Origin: Phallusia mammillata
Taxonomy: Eukaryota > Chordata > Ascidiacea > Phlebobranchia > Ascidiidae
DNA length: 64,000 bases
Direction of reading: 5' to 3'
NCBI GenBank assembly: GCA_003260075.1
Contig: QLIY01000002.1
Coordinates: 310,746-374,745, forward strand
In this document: positions 23,401-38,400 of the stretch, piece after piece
How the letters are laid out: each line of letters opens with the position of its first letter
Position numbering within the stretch: position 1 is the first letter of the stretch
Notes under the pieces: model-generated
Told to the model about the DNA's origin: nothing
Database searches by the model: none
What the model saw: the letters and a program-made list of their open reading frames with translations, nothing else
Position numbers and translations under genes: made by a program

Positions 23401-26400
23401 ACAGTTTAATTGGTTACAAAATAATCGCTTCAAAGACTTGAAACCTACATTTTGCAGTCAGTTCCTTCTCAAATGAGCTGACCACGCCATCAAAATGAAG
23501 CAATTAGTGCAAACCACAGGTGCGTATATTACGACAGCAAGGCGTACGGAAAAGTCAAAATCAAGTTGTTTATGACGGAAAATGTCTTAGCCGGCGCCCT
23601 AACGTACGCAGAATATTACAGACTACCGTTGGATCGTAGCTAATTGCCTAAACGCTCTGTTCTAGAGATCGCTAACGGGCACCGTGACGTAACAAAGATA
23701 TGTCGCGCCTATTTTGAGCCGTCACCGAGACGTCGCTACTCCTTACGCAAAGCTTGTTCAAGCGCCTGCTGTTTTGCATATGGTGTTGCGACCTAAAGTT
23801 GAAAAATAACGCTTCTATGCCTTGTCTGTATTACTCCAGTGTGTCTCAATTAGGATCCAAGGGTTAAAGAGGAAAGGTGTAGACAATATTCCATCACTTG
23901 TTACACAACACAGCGATTTTTTACGTACATTTCTTTAATTTAATTCATTTTTTAATCGTGTATGACTGTATGTGACACAACTAACTGTCTAAAATTATAA
24001 AACCTCACCCCAACCCTAATAGTCCCAACCGCAAGCATTTTCACACGATTTGTTTTACATATTCTTAAATGCTCTTTGCGGGACCCATCGGTATTTTTTT
24101 ACGGTAGCAACAAGCTACGCAAATTATATAATCGTCATAGCACTGACGCAAACGCGAGATCAATCACGTGACGTTTGACGTCATGGCGCAACGTACGAAG
24201 GCCACGTGCATTTTGCCTTTTCAGTGCAAATGTTAAAAAGGGCTAAAGGGTTTCTTCAAGACTATGTGCGTGTACCACATGCATAATTAATTCGATTCCG
24301 TCACTGGAGACGAGAAAAGGCTAGTCGGATGATGTAATGGTCTTGTATGACGCAATAAGCGGTTGGTTGTTTTCCATAATGCCATGAATTGGGGTGAATT
24401 TTTTGACAGTTACTTGGGGCCGTGATTAATGAGGATTCGCGCATGAATGTCAAACATATTGTTGCAACGTTTAGTTGGACGAAAAACCAAGAAATGGGCT
24501 TTTTATTGGCTAAATTAGGGCCCATTTCTGCTGAACACAAGCCAATTGTCAATTGCTGGTGCTGAGTTTACCTAATTAACAATCATGAACGGACAGAATA
24601 TGGTGATGAGGTGATGATTGCCATTTTGTAAATTGTGCAGTGTGCTGAAAGTTTTACGATTTCAAAGAAGTAACTTTGCATAATGAACCTATTAGTTACA
24701 GCAAAAAGGCGATTGGCGACTTTCCAGTGTTTAAAACTTGTTTACGTATCACCACTTGCAACATACACTAACATCAGCACATATATCAACATTCTAAACA
24801 ATCCATAACATTGCCAGTTCTTCGTCAAGCAATCTTCAAAATTTTACGTCAAACAGTGTTTCCACAAAAAATTCACTTTTTTTATCAGTTTCCAAACCTG
24901 TTATCGTTGGTGCCACCGTCTGATCCGAGACTACACCTTCCAGGCTTGAGGTCCCGTTTGACAGGTGGCGGTTTTTGATTGGCCAATTGTTCTGTTGGAC
25001 TTCTGCTAGACACTGAGATAGGACTGTGGCCTATAAGAGCAGGCGCACCAGCCATACTCGTGTATAAAGATGTGTCATCTATTCCTGAAACAAAACAAGT
25101 TTTTTTGTAACTTCTACTATAAAGATTATGAAAATCACAGAGCAATGTAAGACTTTCCGTAATAAAATCTTTTTGGGATTGGAAAATGTTCAACGGAATG
25201 TTTTTGTTGAAAAAACTTAAATTGAAAAAACACTATAGGCAAATCTGACAACAAAATGATTTTACTACATTAAAAGGGTGACTTTCCTATACATATTGTT
25301 AGTTTACACATGAAACCTTCGTTAAACTGGATTGGGTTAATTTGGATCTTCGCCTAATTGGGACAAAACTTGAGGTACAAATAATTTGTAATGCGGTAAG
25401 GCTTTTAACTAATCGACATCGGTTGAACTGAAACTTCGTCTAATCCGGACAAATTTTTGGTCCAAAACGGGTCCGGATTAACCGAGGTTTAATGTATACT
25501 CTTTGTTTTATTTTATAACTTACTACATATACCAGTTGCCATACAACAAATATATGCGTTTTTACTTAAATTCATTTTGGTCCCTATCTTTTCCTGGTAT
25601 TCAATAGCGTATTAGAATCATGCTGAAACAAACGGGTCCCCAGACACATGTATATACGATATATAAACATATATATAAGGCACTATTATTTTCAAATTTG
25701 CAAAAAATCTATTAAAAACAGTTAAATTAAAAAACGAGTAATAACTTACTCTCATGTAAAAACGAGTCCGTTTGATTCATCATCGGTTCGTAACTCTGGT
25801 GTTTCGAGTCCTCGATCTCGGCGAGTCTTCGTTGTCCGGAGTTCGGTTCGGATACAGAGTTCGACCTCGGAGTATCGTACAAATTCACTCCCCCCCCCCT
25901 AGAATCATGCTGAAACAAACGGGTCCCCAGACACATGTATATACGATTATATAAACTTATATATAAGGCATTATTATTTTCAAATTTACAAAAAATCTAT
26001 CAAAAACAGTTAAATTAAAAAACGAGTAAAAACAGTACTTACTCTCATGTAAAAACGAGTCCGTTTGATTCATCATTGGTTCGTAACTCTGGTGTTTCGA
26101 GTCCTCGATCTCAGCGAGTCTTCGTTGCCCAGAGTTCGGTTCGGATACAGAGTTTGACCTCGGAGTATCGTACAAATTCACCGGGTCGTTAAAATCAGCG
26201 AGTTTTCCACTTTCTGATGTCTGAAGCCGCGATTTCGGGATATCGTATAAAGATGTAACGGGGGAACGGCTTCTAGATGAATCTGTGTGTATTATGAAAT
26301 CAGGATTGATATGTAGATTTGTAATTGTTATGTTAAATTGTCTGTACCCTTTAAGTTGCCCTACCTTTAACTGTAGGCATCAGTGATTTTATTTAATGCA

Positions 26401-29400
26401 TGTGTGAAATTATTTATGCTTGATTGACTCTGAATGTTTTATATGTCAACTATTGTATGTGTGTTCTGCCATAATGTTTAACAATGATCTGCTTATGTTT
26501 CTATTTGAATAAGCAATAAAATAAGTCCACGGTAACATCATAACATGAAAATCCGAGGTAATGTACCCTCCAAGTCAGGGTTGTGAATTTGGTTAAAAAA
26601 TTTCCCACACCCACTCCAGTGAAAACAATGCCTTTATGTTGCCCTTATTTATTTTTGTGCTGTTTGTTTAACAAAATTGCCCAAAAGCCGCAAAAAAGGG
26701 ACAATTTAGCCAATGACAATTTATGTTGCGCATAAACTGGTGTATGGCCTCAGTGTGCACATCTAATGTTGCTTGGGAGTGGCTACACTGAGAATGGCCT
26801 GTTTTTTTATATTTGGCTCATTTACATCATCACTATTAAAGTGCGCAATTAGGGACGGTTCTGAGAGCTAATTCTTACCCCAAAAGAAGCAAAACCTTGT
26901 TTTAGAAAATGTTTACCAGGTTTTGTTTAACACATTCTTTCGTAATTACTAAACAAACACAAAACCAAAGTTTATCAACTTTTACAGCAATGCGCCACTA
27001 ATCAAGTTAATTTATTAATTTTGTCGTTAACCTAATGCAAACAGCAGTATGTAGTGGTGCAAGTACCAGCTACTGAATGAGGTCACCTGCGTCAAATAAC
27101 ACCCTATAATGATTACTTACCTGACGTTGTACCACTTCCCGAGCTGCAGCTGCTGTTAACAGAACGCGCTCCCTTTTCTACTTGACTGGGGCTCAGTCTC
27201 GGGGAATATGATGTCGATGCCGCTGCTGGCGTCTGAATAAAAAAATCAAATTAAGTTTCGACTCAAATTCGTTGTGATAAGATTGCGGTGTTGAAACACC
27301 CTTTCAGAGGACGGATTTCGAAGGATTTGTCAATATACTGTAAATGCAGTTAAGGAAACGCACCAAGCGGTGTGATTTTGCGCGGTCATGTGTGAAAATA
27401 AAATGACTCCATAATACCCTTTGTGACAAGATGCCGTTTGACAAATCAAAACCAATCAGTTTGCAAAGCAAATAAGGCTAAACTTTTTTAATACTAAACA
27501 CAATGTGGAGATATTTAATAGTACACCAGGCCTATTGAAGGTGTTATACAGAATCACACGGTCACCAAGCATTCCCCCACATATGACAAGGCATAGACTA
27601 GAAATATGTAGTCTGCGGTGGGATTCGTACCCACGACAGGAGTCTTTCCTGAACTCGCGCTCTACTAACTGAGCTACACAGGCTTAGCAGTGAACCCGTC
27701 GAAAGTCGAATCACAAGCACGGTTGCCTGCCTTGTGTGCTGTACATGTCGGCTAAGAAGTAGGGGATCGCTGGTTGAACCACTAATCAGTTAAGATAAAC
27801 GTAAATTCAGTACTGGGATCAGCCCTAAGGCGTTCAATAACTTCAATTGTTGGTAGAAAAAGGTATAGTTGCTTTTACATGGTTTAGCTATCATATAAAG
27901 CGGGTTAAATACATGAAACCTACTTACTTTATTGTTTGGAGTTTGATCTGTAGGCGATAGCAGGGGAACAGTTTTTACGATACTTGAATGAGCTGGAGAT
28001 GGGGATTCCCCCAAAGTTGGGCTGACTTTTAAATCCGCTTGGTAATCGTTAAAAATCGTAACCACTTCGGTGTGTTGTGGCGAGTCTGGTACGTCGGTTG
28101 AAATCACCGCTGTGTGCACGGGGGATACAGGGGGATCCCCGCTTCTGTCTGTCGATGTCGACGACCCCCTATTATCGTTCATACTCTGTTTTACAGTTGC
28201 TTCTGACTTCGGTGGCCTTGGCGGCGGCGCTCCGGATTTTGAACGAAAATCTCCTCCGCCGTTTGCGAAACGAGTCGGGCTTGAGTAAATCCCAGAATCG
28301 TTAAAGGGTTGGTTTGAAGGGACGTTGTAGATGGGAGTTTGTCTGTGGTCTATAGAGCGACGTCGCATATGCGTTGGCGTCGAGTAATCACTCGTTTTCG
28401 CGGCGAGTTCGTTTGCAACAGTCTCCAATTGTCCTACGCTGGAGCTACGCCGCATTCTTGGCAAACCAGAGTTACTGTTCATAGCAAAACTGCCATTATG
28501 TAACCTCTGTGGCGAAGAGTTATTCAAAGATGGTGGAGATAAGACTGTCGCGGACGAGTAGAGCGAGTTCTTCGAGTTGTAGAGTTGCCCGTGGTTACGG
28601 GGACTCGAATAATGTGCGAAATTATTGTTTTGCTGTTGCTGTGGCGACGCGTGCTTCGGGACGTCGTAGATTTGACGGGGAAACGAGTAGGTAGATGACT
28701 CGCTCTGCGGAGTAGTACCCGTGAAGAACACCGACGAAGCCGAGTACTGCGAGTAGAAGATGGTTTTAGGTGGTGATTTTAAGGCAGGAAAATGTTAAGG
28801 AATTTTAAAAACCAAGTAGAAATAAAGTTTTAGTAAAAATCAAATTGTTAAAAGCTGGTAATAAATGATACATTTTGCACTATTTGTAGCAAACGAGATA
28901 ATTAAATAACACTGAAATGTAATTACTATTTAAATTTTAAATATAGAGCAGTTATTGTTTACAAGATATATGCTGGAAAAAAAACGCATGCTTGGTGAAA
29001 AAAAATATTTCAACTGTTTTTTGTTTTGTTTTACACTGATGACAACAACACTAATATAGAAAAGACACTAATAAAGCGTATACAGTACCAATACAATTTT
29101 TATTTAAGTTATATATAAGCTGATGCTGTCAGGCATAATATCAAATTTATAGAGCTCTTCTGGCAATTGTATTTTGTATCAAGGTTTAAAATCTATTAGT
29201 AACGATGGTACGCAAAAAATCTAAAATCCGAATCACAGACACTTATCGCACCCAAGAGGGTTTAATTTGCGCATTGCAGGAGTTTAGCATTTAATATCGG
29301 CATGTAGGAACGGTATTATCGTCAGCTGTTTCCAACATAGGACAGACTATCAACAACCAGTCCTAATTGAGACAGTGTTAAAACTGAAGGTACAGGCGTT

Positions 29401-32400
29401 TACCAAGAGCTCCGAAAAGGCTAAAAATATACATAGCGGCTTCAATTTGACAAGTAACCACAAACTGGTGGTTAGAAACGTGAGTACTGACTATGTCTCG
29501 ATAATAATCGCCTACGCTAAGCTGTCTACGCCAAGACCGCGAAAACACAGATAAAATGCAGGTCAAACTTAATACTGGCATCCGCGTTTAGGTATACCTA
29601 TTTAAATAGGTTAAAACTGAGCGAAATTTTAAAACAGAAAAAAGTGATTTTGAAAAGTGCAAAAACAAACATTAGCCAATTAAAGCAATACTTATTGTAA
29701 AAGAATCAGTACATTTGAAATTACTACAGTGAACCTCGGGTATTCCGGACCGGTTTGGACCCTAAAAAATGTCCGCATTAGGCGAAGATCCGGTGTCGAT
29801 TTAGAAGTCTTACCACATAACAAATCATTTGTACCTCAAGTTTTGTCCAATTGGGCGAAGATCCGGATTAACCGAATCCGGTTTAATCAAGGTTTACTGT
29901 GGTCATAATAACCAGCAAACATATATGAAACAGTTACCAAATCATGTTAACTATTTAATTTTGATATAAAAATAATTTTGAAGCAGCAATGGCCGATAAA
30001 CGGTAAATTCTGAGCTAATCGCGAACTTGGTAAAACCGTGCAAAACAAAACAAGGTACCTGCGAGGAAGCAGTTCTATTCGTTGGTGATGTAAACGGTTT
30101 TCCTGCAATCGGGTAACGCTGGCTACCCGGGTAGTTTCCGAATCCGGCTTCTGTAAATGAAATGCGTTTCAATGTCAACAATATATAACATACAGGCTGT
30201 ATGAACAAGCAAATGCATAAAAAATGTCCAGATTTTATATTAATATAAAAGCATTAAGCCAATAAGTTTTGTTTGTGGTTAATGCCCAGTTGTGGCATTG
30301 AAAAGAATGGGTGAGGCACATACTGGAGTGCCCTTGGATGGCTATACACTAACCAAAAGGGCCAATGTCGTCACCAGCTGCACTAAAGACGCCTTATGGG
30401 TTGAGACAGTGTGCAGCTTACTCATCTATTATTGACTTGGTGCTTTCATCATGGAATTGCTTGCATTAAAGCGCGTTTTATTCATGAAAACAGCCAAAAC
30501 ACTGGGTTAAAAAGGTTGCACAACGAAATAAATGCCTGATTTTGTATGTAAATGTAGTGAATATATTCTATTGTAGATGCTTGAACAAAAGTTGGTGTCA
30601 CCATCAGTGCAAAGCTATTGGCAAACCGTCTGCAATTAAATACATTCACAACATACAAATTCTCCGGTAATTTCAGGATTTGATCATTGTTCTTTTAATA
30701 CTACCAAGTTCATTCCAAAATCTTCACATTAAAAATTAATTACAAACTACGATGCCTTTCTATTCTCGTGGTAACCTATTTTGGAATGCAAAAATCACAG
30801 CCCTCTAAGCACCACCGCTGGGATTTGAATCCTTAAGCTTTCGAGCATGTGCGAACAACGCATTTTTACCTGATGATGCGTCTGCAGTGTTGATATATTC
30901 GGTCCCAGTTGCCGCTGATGAGTTCCTTGTCGTAGACAGAAAACTTCCGCTACGAGCTCCGTCTATAGAAAGAAGAATACAAAGTAGGTGAAACTAAGTG
31001 TTACATAAGCCATTTCGCAATGGTGTGGTACAATTTACAATGATAAAAACTGGCTGCGGCTCTCTGAAATGGTAACATCACAAATGGATCAAGTACTTTA
31101 GTAAGCCGTTTTTGTACAGTCGTTTTTGTAATTACACGTTTTGGGGGCTTGTGGGTGAACCGCTGGGTCATCCGGGGTCAAACTTAGGGAGGATTAACTT
31201 TGGATAACTAACGAATATGTGTGTTAAATTGAATAACTTTGAAGCACTCTTTCTTGATCAAACGATTGGAACAAACCAGCATTCGACAGAAAAAAAAAAC
31301 AAGTAAAAAAATACAATAAAAAAACATAAAAAAATAACAAAAACACTTTGTTTCTTCTTAAGGGAAAGGACACATACTAATTGCAAGTACTGCTTTTCAC
31401 ATGAGATAATGTAGGCCTACATACAGTAAACTGTCAAAAACACGAAGTCTAGACACTAAACATAACTTTGGGCAGCGGTGGCTATCAAACTGCGTCTTTC
31501 GTCAACTAAACAACCATTGTATTTTGACGCAAAACAAAACACATGCGTGCTTCTTGCTTATAACACCAGTTGCAGTAGCAACAAGCCAAAGGGGTAGGAA
31601 GGGCGTAGTGTATTAAACGATGCGTGGAATTCGAGTGAGCCAAAGCCACACGTGTTTGCATGGTAAGCAATACGAAAATACCAGCCATGATTGACCGGCG
31701 CTGTAGTTAGGGAGTCCTCCCATATATAGCGTCGCTACAACGCGTCCATGCGAAACCTACTGCCTTGACAGGATTACAACGCGTGGAAAGACCGCCCAAG
31801 GGCATACGCCACATAATCGCTGGTAGAGATTTCAATAATTGTGAGCCTAACGTGCGCAAGGCGCGATTTCCACTGGTAATTGCTTAACGCAGCTGGTCTT
31901 GCGCTAATTACAAACAAACCAACTTGGACTTGCGTATTCGTCGACGTGTTAACGACGTCTGGGTTACGTAAACGCGCTGGTGCGTGACCCGCTAACTTCC
32001 GCTCTTACCTGGAAGGGGGTTTCCCATTTCGTCGACCCTGTATTCCTGCTGAATATTGAGGGGAACGCGTTTGATTTCGCTGTCGTCGATCGGTGAGAGG
32101 CCGTACGATGCCTAAAATGAAACACATGTGTTAAATTCGACCAGCCAATGATATGTAGTAGAACATAGTTCAATTTGTGGTTTAAGACTTCCCAAATTAA
32201 TGTCTCCCCCCCCCCGCTGTCGTCGATCGGTGAGAGGCCGTACGATGCCTAAAATGAAACACACGTGTTAAATTCGACCAGCCAATGATATGCAGTAGAT
32301 GATAGTTCAATTTGTGGTTTAAGACTTCCCAAATAATGTCTTTTTTCTGACTTTATTTCGCTGCAAACTCAGTAAGCAACAACTTTTTAAAATTTGAGTA

Positions 32401-35400
32401 ACAAAATTTAGAATCACAATCACAATAAACGCCAAATACATTTGCTTTACAGCGTGGCTTTATTTAAAAGTTATGAAAAGCCTTATGCAAAAAGTTTATT
32501 ATTTGAACTATACAGCATTGCTTCCATTCCTTTTAAATGCAAATCAAAAAGGATCAACTAATAAATGATAAGCTGCATACAGTGCACACTGTTACAACCT
32601 ATAAAGTCTCATTAATGCAGCTGGTGACAAGAGATCGGCCATATTGGTTAGTGTAGCCATCCAGAAATCAAAAACATTCAATAGTTTTGTAAGGAAAGTT
32701 ACATACACAAAATTCACATTAAACTTACTGGCACTGATCGCTTCCTTGCTTCCCGAATGTCTTCCACATCATCATCATCATCCGGAGGATAGGAATACCC
32801 CATCTCATCAACACGACTTATCATCGGTCGATTTGAAGCTTCAAAAACAATATCAGTATGAGAAATTCCAAACATGTAAAGCATTTTATGTCGACAACCA
32901 TGTAAATTGTAAATGATCAATATGGGACAATCAGCATCGACGCTTCAGGGCTGATCCCATTTATGAATTTATGTCCATCTTGAACAATATGGGTGTCAGT
33001 ATTTAAAACTTGAAGGGTGGCTTACTTAGCATATTTTGCCATTGCATATACACTATGAGCTATTTTGTAACATTAATATATTCCCTATGCTTATTTAATA
33101 TTGGGTCCCATACCAGTCACTGTTTTTTGCAACCCTAGTTTGTTTCTGCAGGCAAAAGCTTATGGAAGGGGGCCCATAATAAGTAAGTCTGACTTTACAC
33201 TCAATTTCACCTTGGTTGCACTGAGTTAGGGCTTTGTTTTAAAAAAAAAAAAATAGGGTTCAGGCATGCTTTTAGACCAGGCCCTAAGGCATTCAGCTAA
33301 ATTTGTAAATAGAAAGAAGTAAGATTAGTATATCAACCTTTGATGGTATTTTATTGTTTTGATGCTATTATCAGAAAATCATGGGGATTTTTTATCAATC
33401 ACATGATTTCAATTTTGCATTGTCATACCAACCTGTTTGTTTGCAATACACATTTAATTATCAATTGTTTTCACATATTCTTCAAACTTCGCAAGAATAA
33501 GTTAATTATTGCGCTGTGTAAGGTAAGTTTGTACTATTGTTAAACTGGTACTAATGCTAAACTAAACTAGTTCACATTGATTGACAATCAGTGTAATTAC
33601 AAATTTCATCCGTAACAATTTACCAAAATTATCATTTGTCTAAAAGCCCATTTAAATTCCAATTAACTGTTGGTTATCCATAAACTATTCATAATGAACA
33701 TTGCTAAACTGTCAAAACAAATTGACAGAACAATTGCCAGTTAGTCAGGTTAATTATACCTTTATTGGGTGGCTGTGGGGGTGGTACATCAGGCATACTA
33801 TCCAATCTTTGTTTCTTAGTATTAGTTGAGATGTAACGCAGATGTGCATGTGATGATGCTGGCTGATCAAGAAGCACATCGCTCGCACAGTCGCTAGTAG
33901 CACCATCATGTGTAAAGACACTGTCTGTTGACGTTCGTCGCTCACAAAACTGCACAAAATTGTATCACTTATTTGACTAATGCAGTTAGGTTCAAGAGTT
34001 ATTTATGCACTTTGTTTTTGGCTAACACTAAATGCTTCATAAGGTTCCGAAAAGAGTTTCTATGCTTCACAACAAAACAAGTTAAGCATAGACTAACACG
34101 TTTGAGGTTGATTTGTTTGCCACAGCTAAACCAAACACTCTCTATGTAATTTCAAATACAGATTTAGTGCCCTTTTTACACTAACATGTTCAATTTTTAC
34201 TGGACCATATACAAGTTTTGACTGGTTAAGATAAAACTCTAAGACTATAGTCTCAAAGATTACTGACACCAAATAAGCTTTGTTTTTTTACCAGCCAATG
34301 CCTTTTTTATTCAATAAAACATGTAACATATATAATTTAAACACTTTGAAATCTTAGAAACTAAGAAAATGTTTGTGACACAATAGATGACAAAACTGTT
34401 AAATTTCATGCATTTTATCATGTTAAATTCTGAAGTAAGCAGTCATTAATTATCTGATTAGGCAAGTTAATCGGTTTTTAAATATTTACACATACAACTT
34501 CGCAAATCACAACCAAACAAATACAAAATATTTGACAAAACATGTGTAAAAAAATAGCAAAAAGTATCACAGACAACTAAAACTAATGTCGCTGAACAAC
34601 AAACACTTTAACCTTACTGAAAACTCACCAATTTTTCAAAGCCACAAATCCGTTTTAACCAACCCATTGTATACCGTTTCACCCTCAACAGGATTTAAAC
34701 AAAAAACCCAAAATACTGTACACTGAGATATACAGCAATACAGTATGAAGTAATTCCTTACAACTATAGAACATATATGTGTGCCATGCTGAATCAAAAT
34801 TACTTTACTAGGGCAGTCTACAGGCTTAAGTAAGTCATACTATAATCAGTTGTATATTAGTCATCAATAAACTGTCACAACTGATCTTTACTAATCACTC
34901 AGCCTTTCTTTACGTCAACTGTCACTCAACTTCTGCTGTTCATTGAGAAAATGCTCTAATTGCCAAGTTACACTACGCACAAATTCAAAGATGTATACTT
35001 TGAGTTCAACTACACCAATTTCATTATTTTGCATTCAATCCCTGTTGTGATGCATTTGCTATTGTAAGGTGAGTTACATACCTTTGCATGCAGGAGAGAT
35101 GGATCGTCTGGTGGGTCTTCAGACACAGGAGCGGTGTTGCAGTCAGCTAACAGGACATATTCTGAACTGCTCACCTAGTGTAAAAGACAAGTGTAAGTTT
35201 CACAACCAAATAAATACCAAATGGCAGAAATGTATTTACAGATTTTACACTCCAGCGTAACAAAATAGGGGCCATACCAGCCAGCATAACAATAGCCCAA
35301 AAGTTAAATTACAGCTTAATTAACAAAAAACAATATTGACTGAAAACTTTTTTGCAAAGATGTAGACAGCTTTAAGGAATGACATTTCTTAGTAACAGCA

Positions 35401-38400
35401 TGTGGATTTATATTTTCAGAAAGATAGCTTGAAAGAATTGCACGTAAAACAATAGCTTCATACCAATATCGGAAAAGGTTTAAATTACTATTTCCTTTTC
35501 CTGCCAGATTTGACTACTACACTGATGAATGCAAAGCACTAGTATCATGAGCGTTTTATTTTACACTGTGTCCTGTCACATATGCATATGCATGCACGTC
35601 ATACATAAATGTTTATGATGACTCATAAATATACTTAAGTTACATATTGTGGTAGAGCTACTAACGTAGGATCTCAAATAACTAAGTTTGCTGATTTCGG
35701 AAGGCCAAAAAGAGCACAGTTATTAAAATTAACAGTGAGACTGGGTTAGGAACTAAATTTGATGTTGGAACCTAAGTTTATAAGTTGGTTTTATTGTTTA
35801 TTAATTATTATAAAACCTCACCCCAACCTTAATAGCCCTAACTGTACCAGTATTTTCACACAACTTGCTTGAAATATTGGTAAATGGTCTGATTTTCCAC
35901 ATATTGTGGACACCAATAACACATAAAATTGTTAACACCTTGACTAAATCTATTTGCATTTTAAATGTGCTTTTAAACTAATACAAAAGAATAGTAAAAA
36001 CACTACAACAAACAGCAAAAAGGCTGCTTCATACAACCCACTAGATAGTTTATTACTAACCAAGACCAACCTGCAGTGATGGGTCAATAGCAAAACTATA
36101 TCCATTTTTTTCGCCCAATGTTTTCCTGGCATTGTCTGGGGTTCCTGCAATTGATACTCTTGCGGATGCACTGGATGATGTGCTTGTACTTCCGTCGACA
36201 AGATTTTTTTCATGATCCGGTATATTTCCATTGGCATCAGTGGGTTCTGATTGGATGGGCACGGAACGACGTGTTATGGTGTTTTGGGGGCGTGGAAGTG
36301 GGATGGGCACTTCGGAACCAAGTGGTACCCTGAAACGATTTGAACTTATTGACTATATTTTTAAAAAAACTTACAAAAATGCTTTCGGTTTTTTCCCTTA
36401 AACGTGTAGTGATACATAAGAATTAGGTGGGTACAACATATTGAAACGTTGATTTAGTTTCTTATTTCATACCACCTGCAAAAATAAATACCCAGAAACA
36501 GGTGGTAGACTGATTTGATCTTGGAAAGGGCATTAATTTTTTGTTCACAGTAAGTAATAACAAATATATTTCTAAAGCTTGCGCAAAAAACATTGATTTC
36601 TTATTTACAGAAGATTTTAAACGTCTAGTTTCTTTTTTTACAAAAAGGTTTTTTTTTAAAGCTGTTTTTAAGTTAGACAACTGCTTAGGCAATCCAGTGT
36701 ACACTAACAGAAGTAAATTAGGTGACAAGTAATAAATTTACACACAAAAGTGAATAAACAGGGCAAAAATTGACTTAAAAAGGTATGTGGATATATTCAA
36801 GCCCACAGAAACACATGACAAACTTTTCCAGAGCCGTTACAATACATAAACTCATAAATGAGTAATAATTAAAAACTGTAAACGGAATGATTCAAAATGT
36901 GGATCTGTAAAATAATGTGTGGAATTACAATTGTTACTACATTATCCCTCCCACATACACATGTTGTCACGAGCCCACTACATAGCATAAAGTCCTTACT
37001 CACCCTTCCTCATTACTGAGTAAAGCTTCATTCATATTTGGGGGGTAATTACGGCCAGTGATTGGTTGAACAGCTTTGAATGTTTGCTGCTGGGACCCAA
37101 GATCCGCCTGATTCTCAGGGGAATCTATTAAAACAATTTACAAAAACTTATGGAGAATATATGTTTGGCTTAAAATTTTGAGATATTTCATTGCACAACT
37201 TTTTTTTTATGAGCACAAATTTCTATAGAAAGACTAAATATGGTGCACTAGAAAGATAACATATAACATATATAATACAAACATTTTTAAATTGTTACTT
37301 TTTTACTAATGATAACAATAGCATGTGTAAGAATAAAAAATATTTGAAAAAACTGTATTTAGACTCTTTTAGCAGTTTTAGCAGTGTATCAAACCTTCAA
37401 TGGTTGATCAAGGCATAATACTGTTCTATCAAGGGTGTAACATTATTTTGTGGTGCATAAATCCCTACCATGATTAAAGCCACACAGGTCACACAGATAA
37501 CGGACCCACGAAGCCATTTCCAAGCTGGTATCAGCCACCAAATAGTATGTTCTAGATTTTGTGACTATGTCGAAAACATACTGATGAGTAGGGTCCTTCT
37601 TTTCGTACTTCACTGGCACATTAGCATCGATCTACAAATAAAAAACAGGTGAAATATCAATTGAGTGCAAGTTTGACATGATTTGCGCTTTGCACAAACA
37701 ACTCGATGCAGATGATAACCCAAAAATAGACCTCACCAATGTTAGGACAGTTTAAAAGTCTGGCCCTGGGAGTACCAAATTAGGCTAGCACCGCCATTAG
37801 CATGTTGCAAAACAAACAAAGTCTCCGAAAACATGAGCTGTGGTGTTGAAAACCTCGTTACACCAGCTCTGTATCGAGATTAATCTTAGTGATAATAAAA
37901 ATGGTGATGGTTGGTGCAATTCAGAAAAAGTTATATTTAACTTATCAATTTGCAGGTGCCTCGTATGTTAGGCAGGTACAGATGATGTAGCTTACTTGTG
38001 AGCATTCATTGAGACTTATTGCACGAATTGGTTTCTTAGATCCTTGATGACGAAAATATTCCAAAACGTTTGGATCACCAGAAAGTCTACCAGACCTCAA
38101 AACAAACCAGCGCTTTTTCCAAGCCTGTCAATGTACAAAAAGAATTGTATAAAAATCTTGGTCATTAAAGTAGTTTTAAAAATGCTAAGATGAATTGTCA
38201 TACTGGGATCAGCTGTGAGGCTGCTTGGGTACTAGCTTGATTTAATATAATGCCGTAAATAGGGGAGAGACCTTTTTGCTATTTTATATATATAAGTTCT
38301 TCAAGTTTGAATGTAACTGGCTAGTGACTACAAAGGTGTTTCCAAACATTTGTCACAAACCAAAGTTGGTTTAAGTTTTGGGTTGCTTGTTTTTGTTGCA

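Noticed and set aside
28070-28304. Antisense frames opposite GAB exon 12
   Set aside because: Shadow frames of the long coding exon; the sense frame has clear GAB-like YDVP and PPPRPPK motifs.
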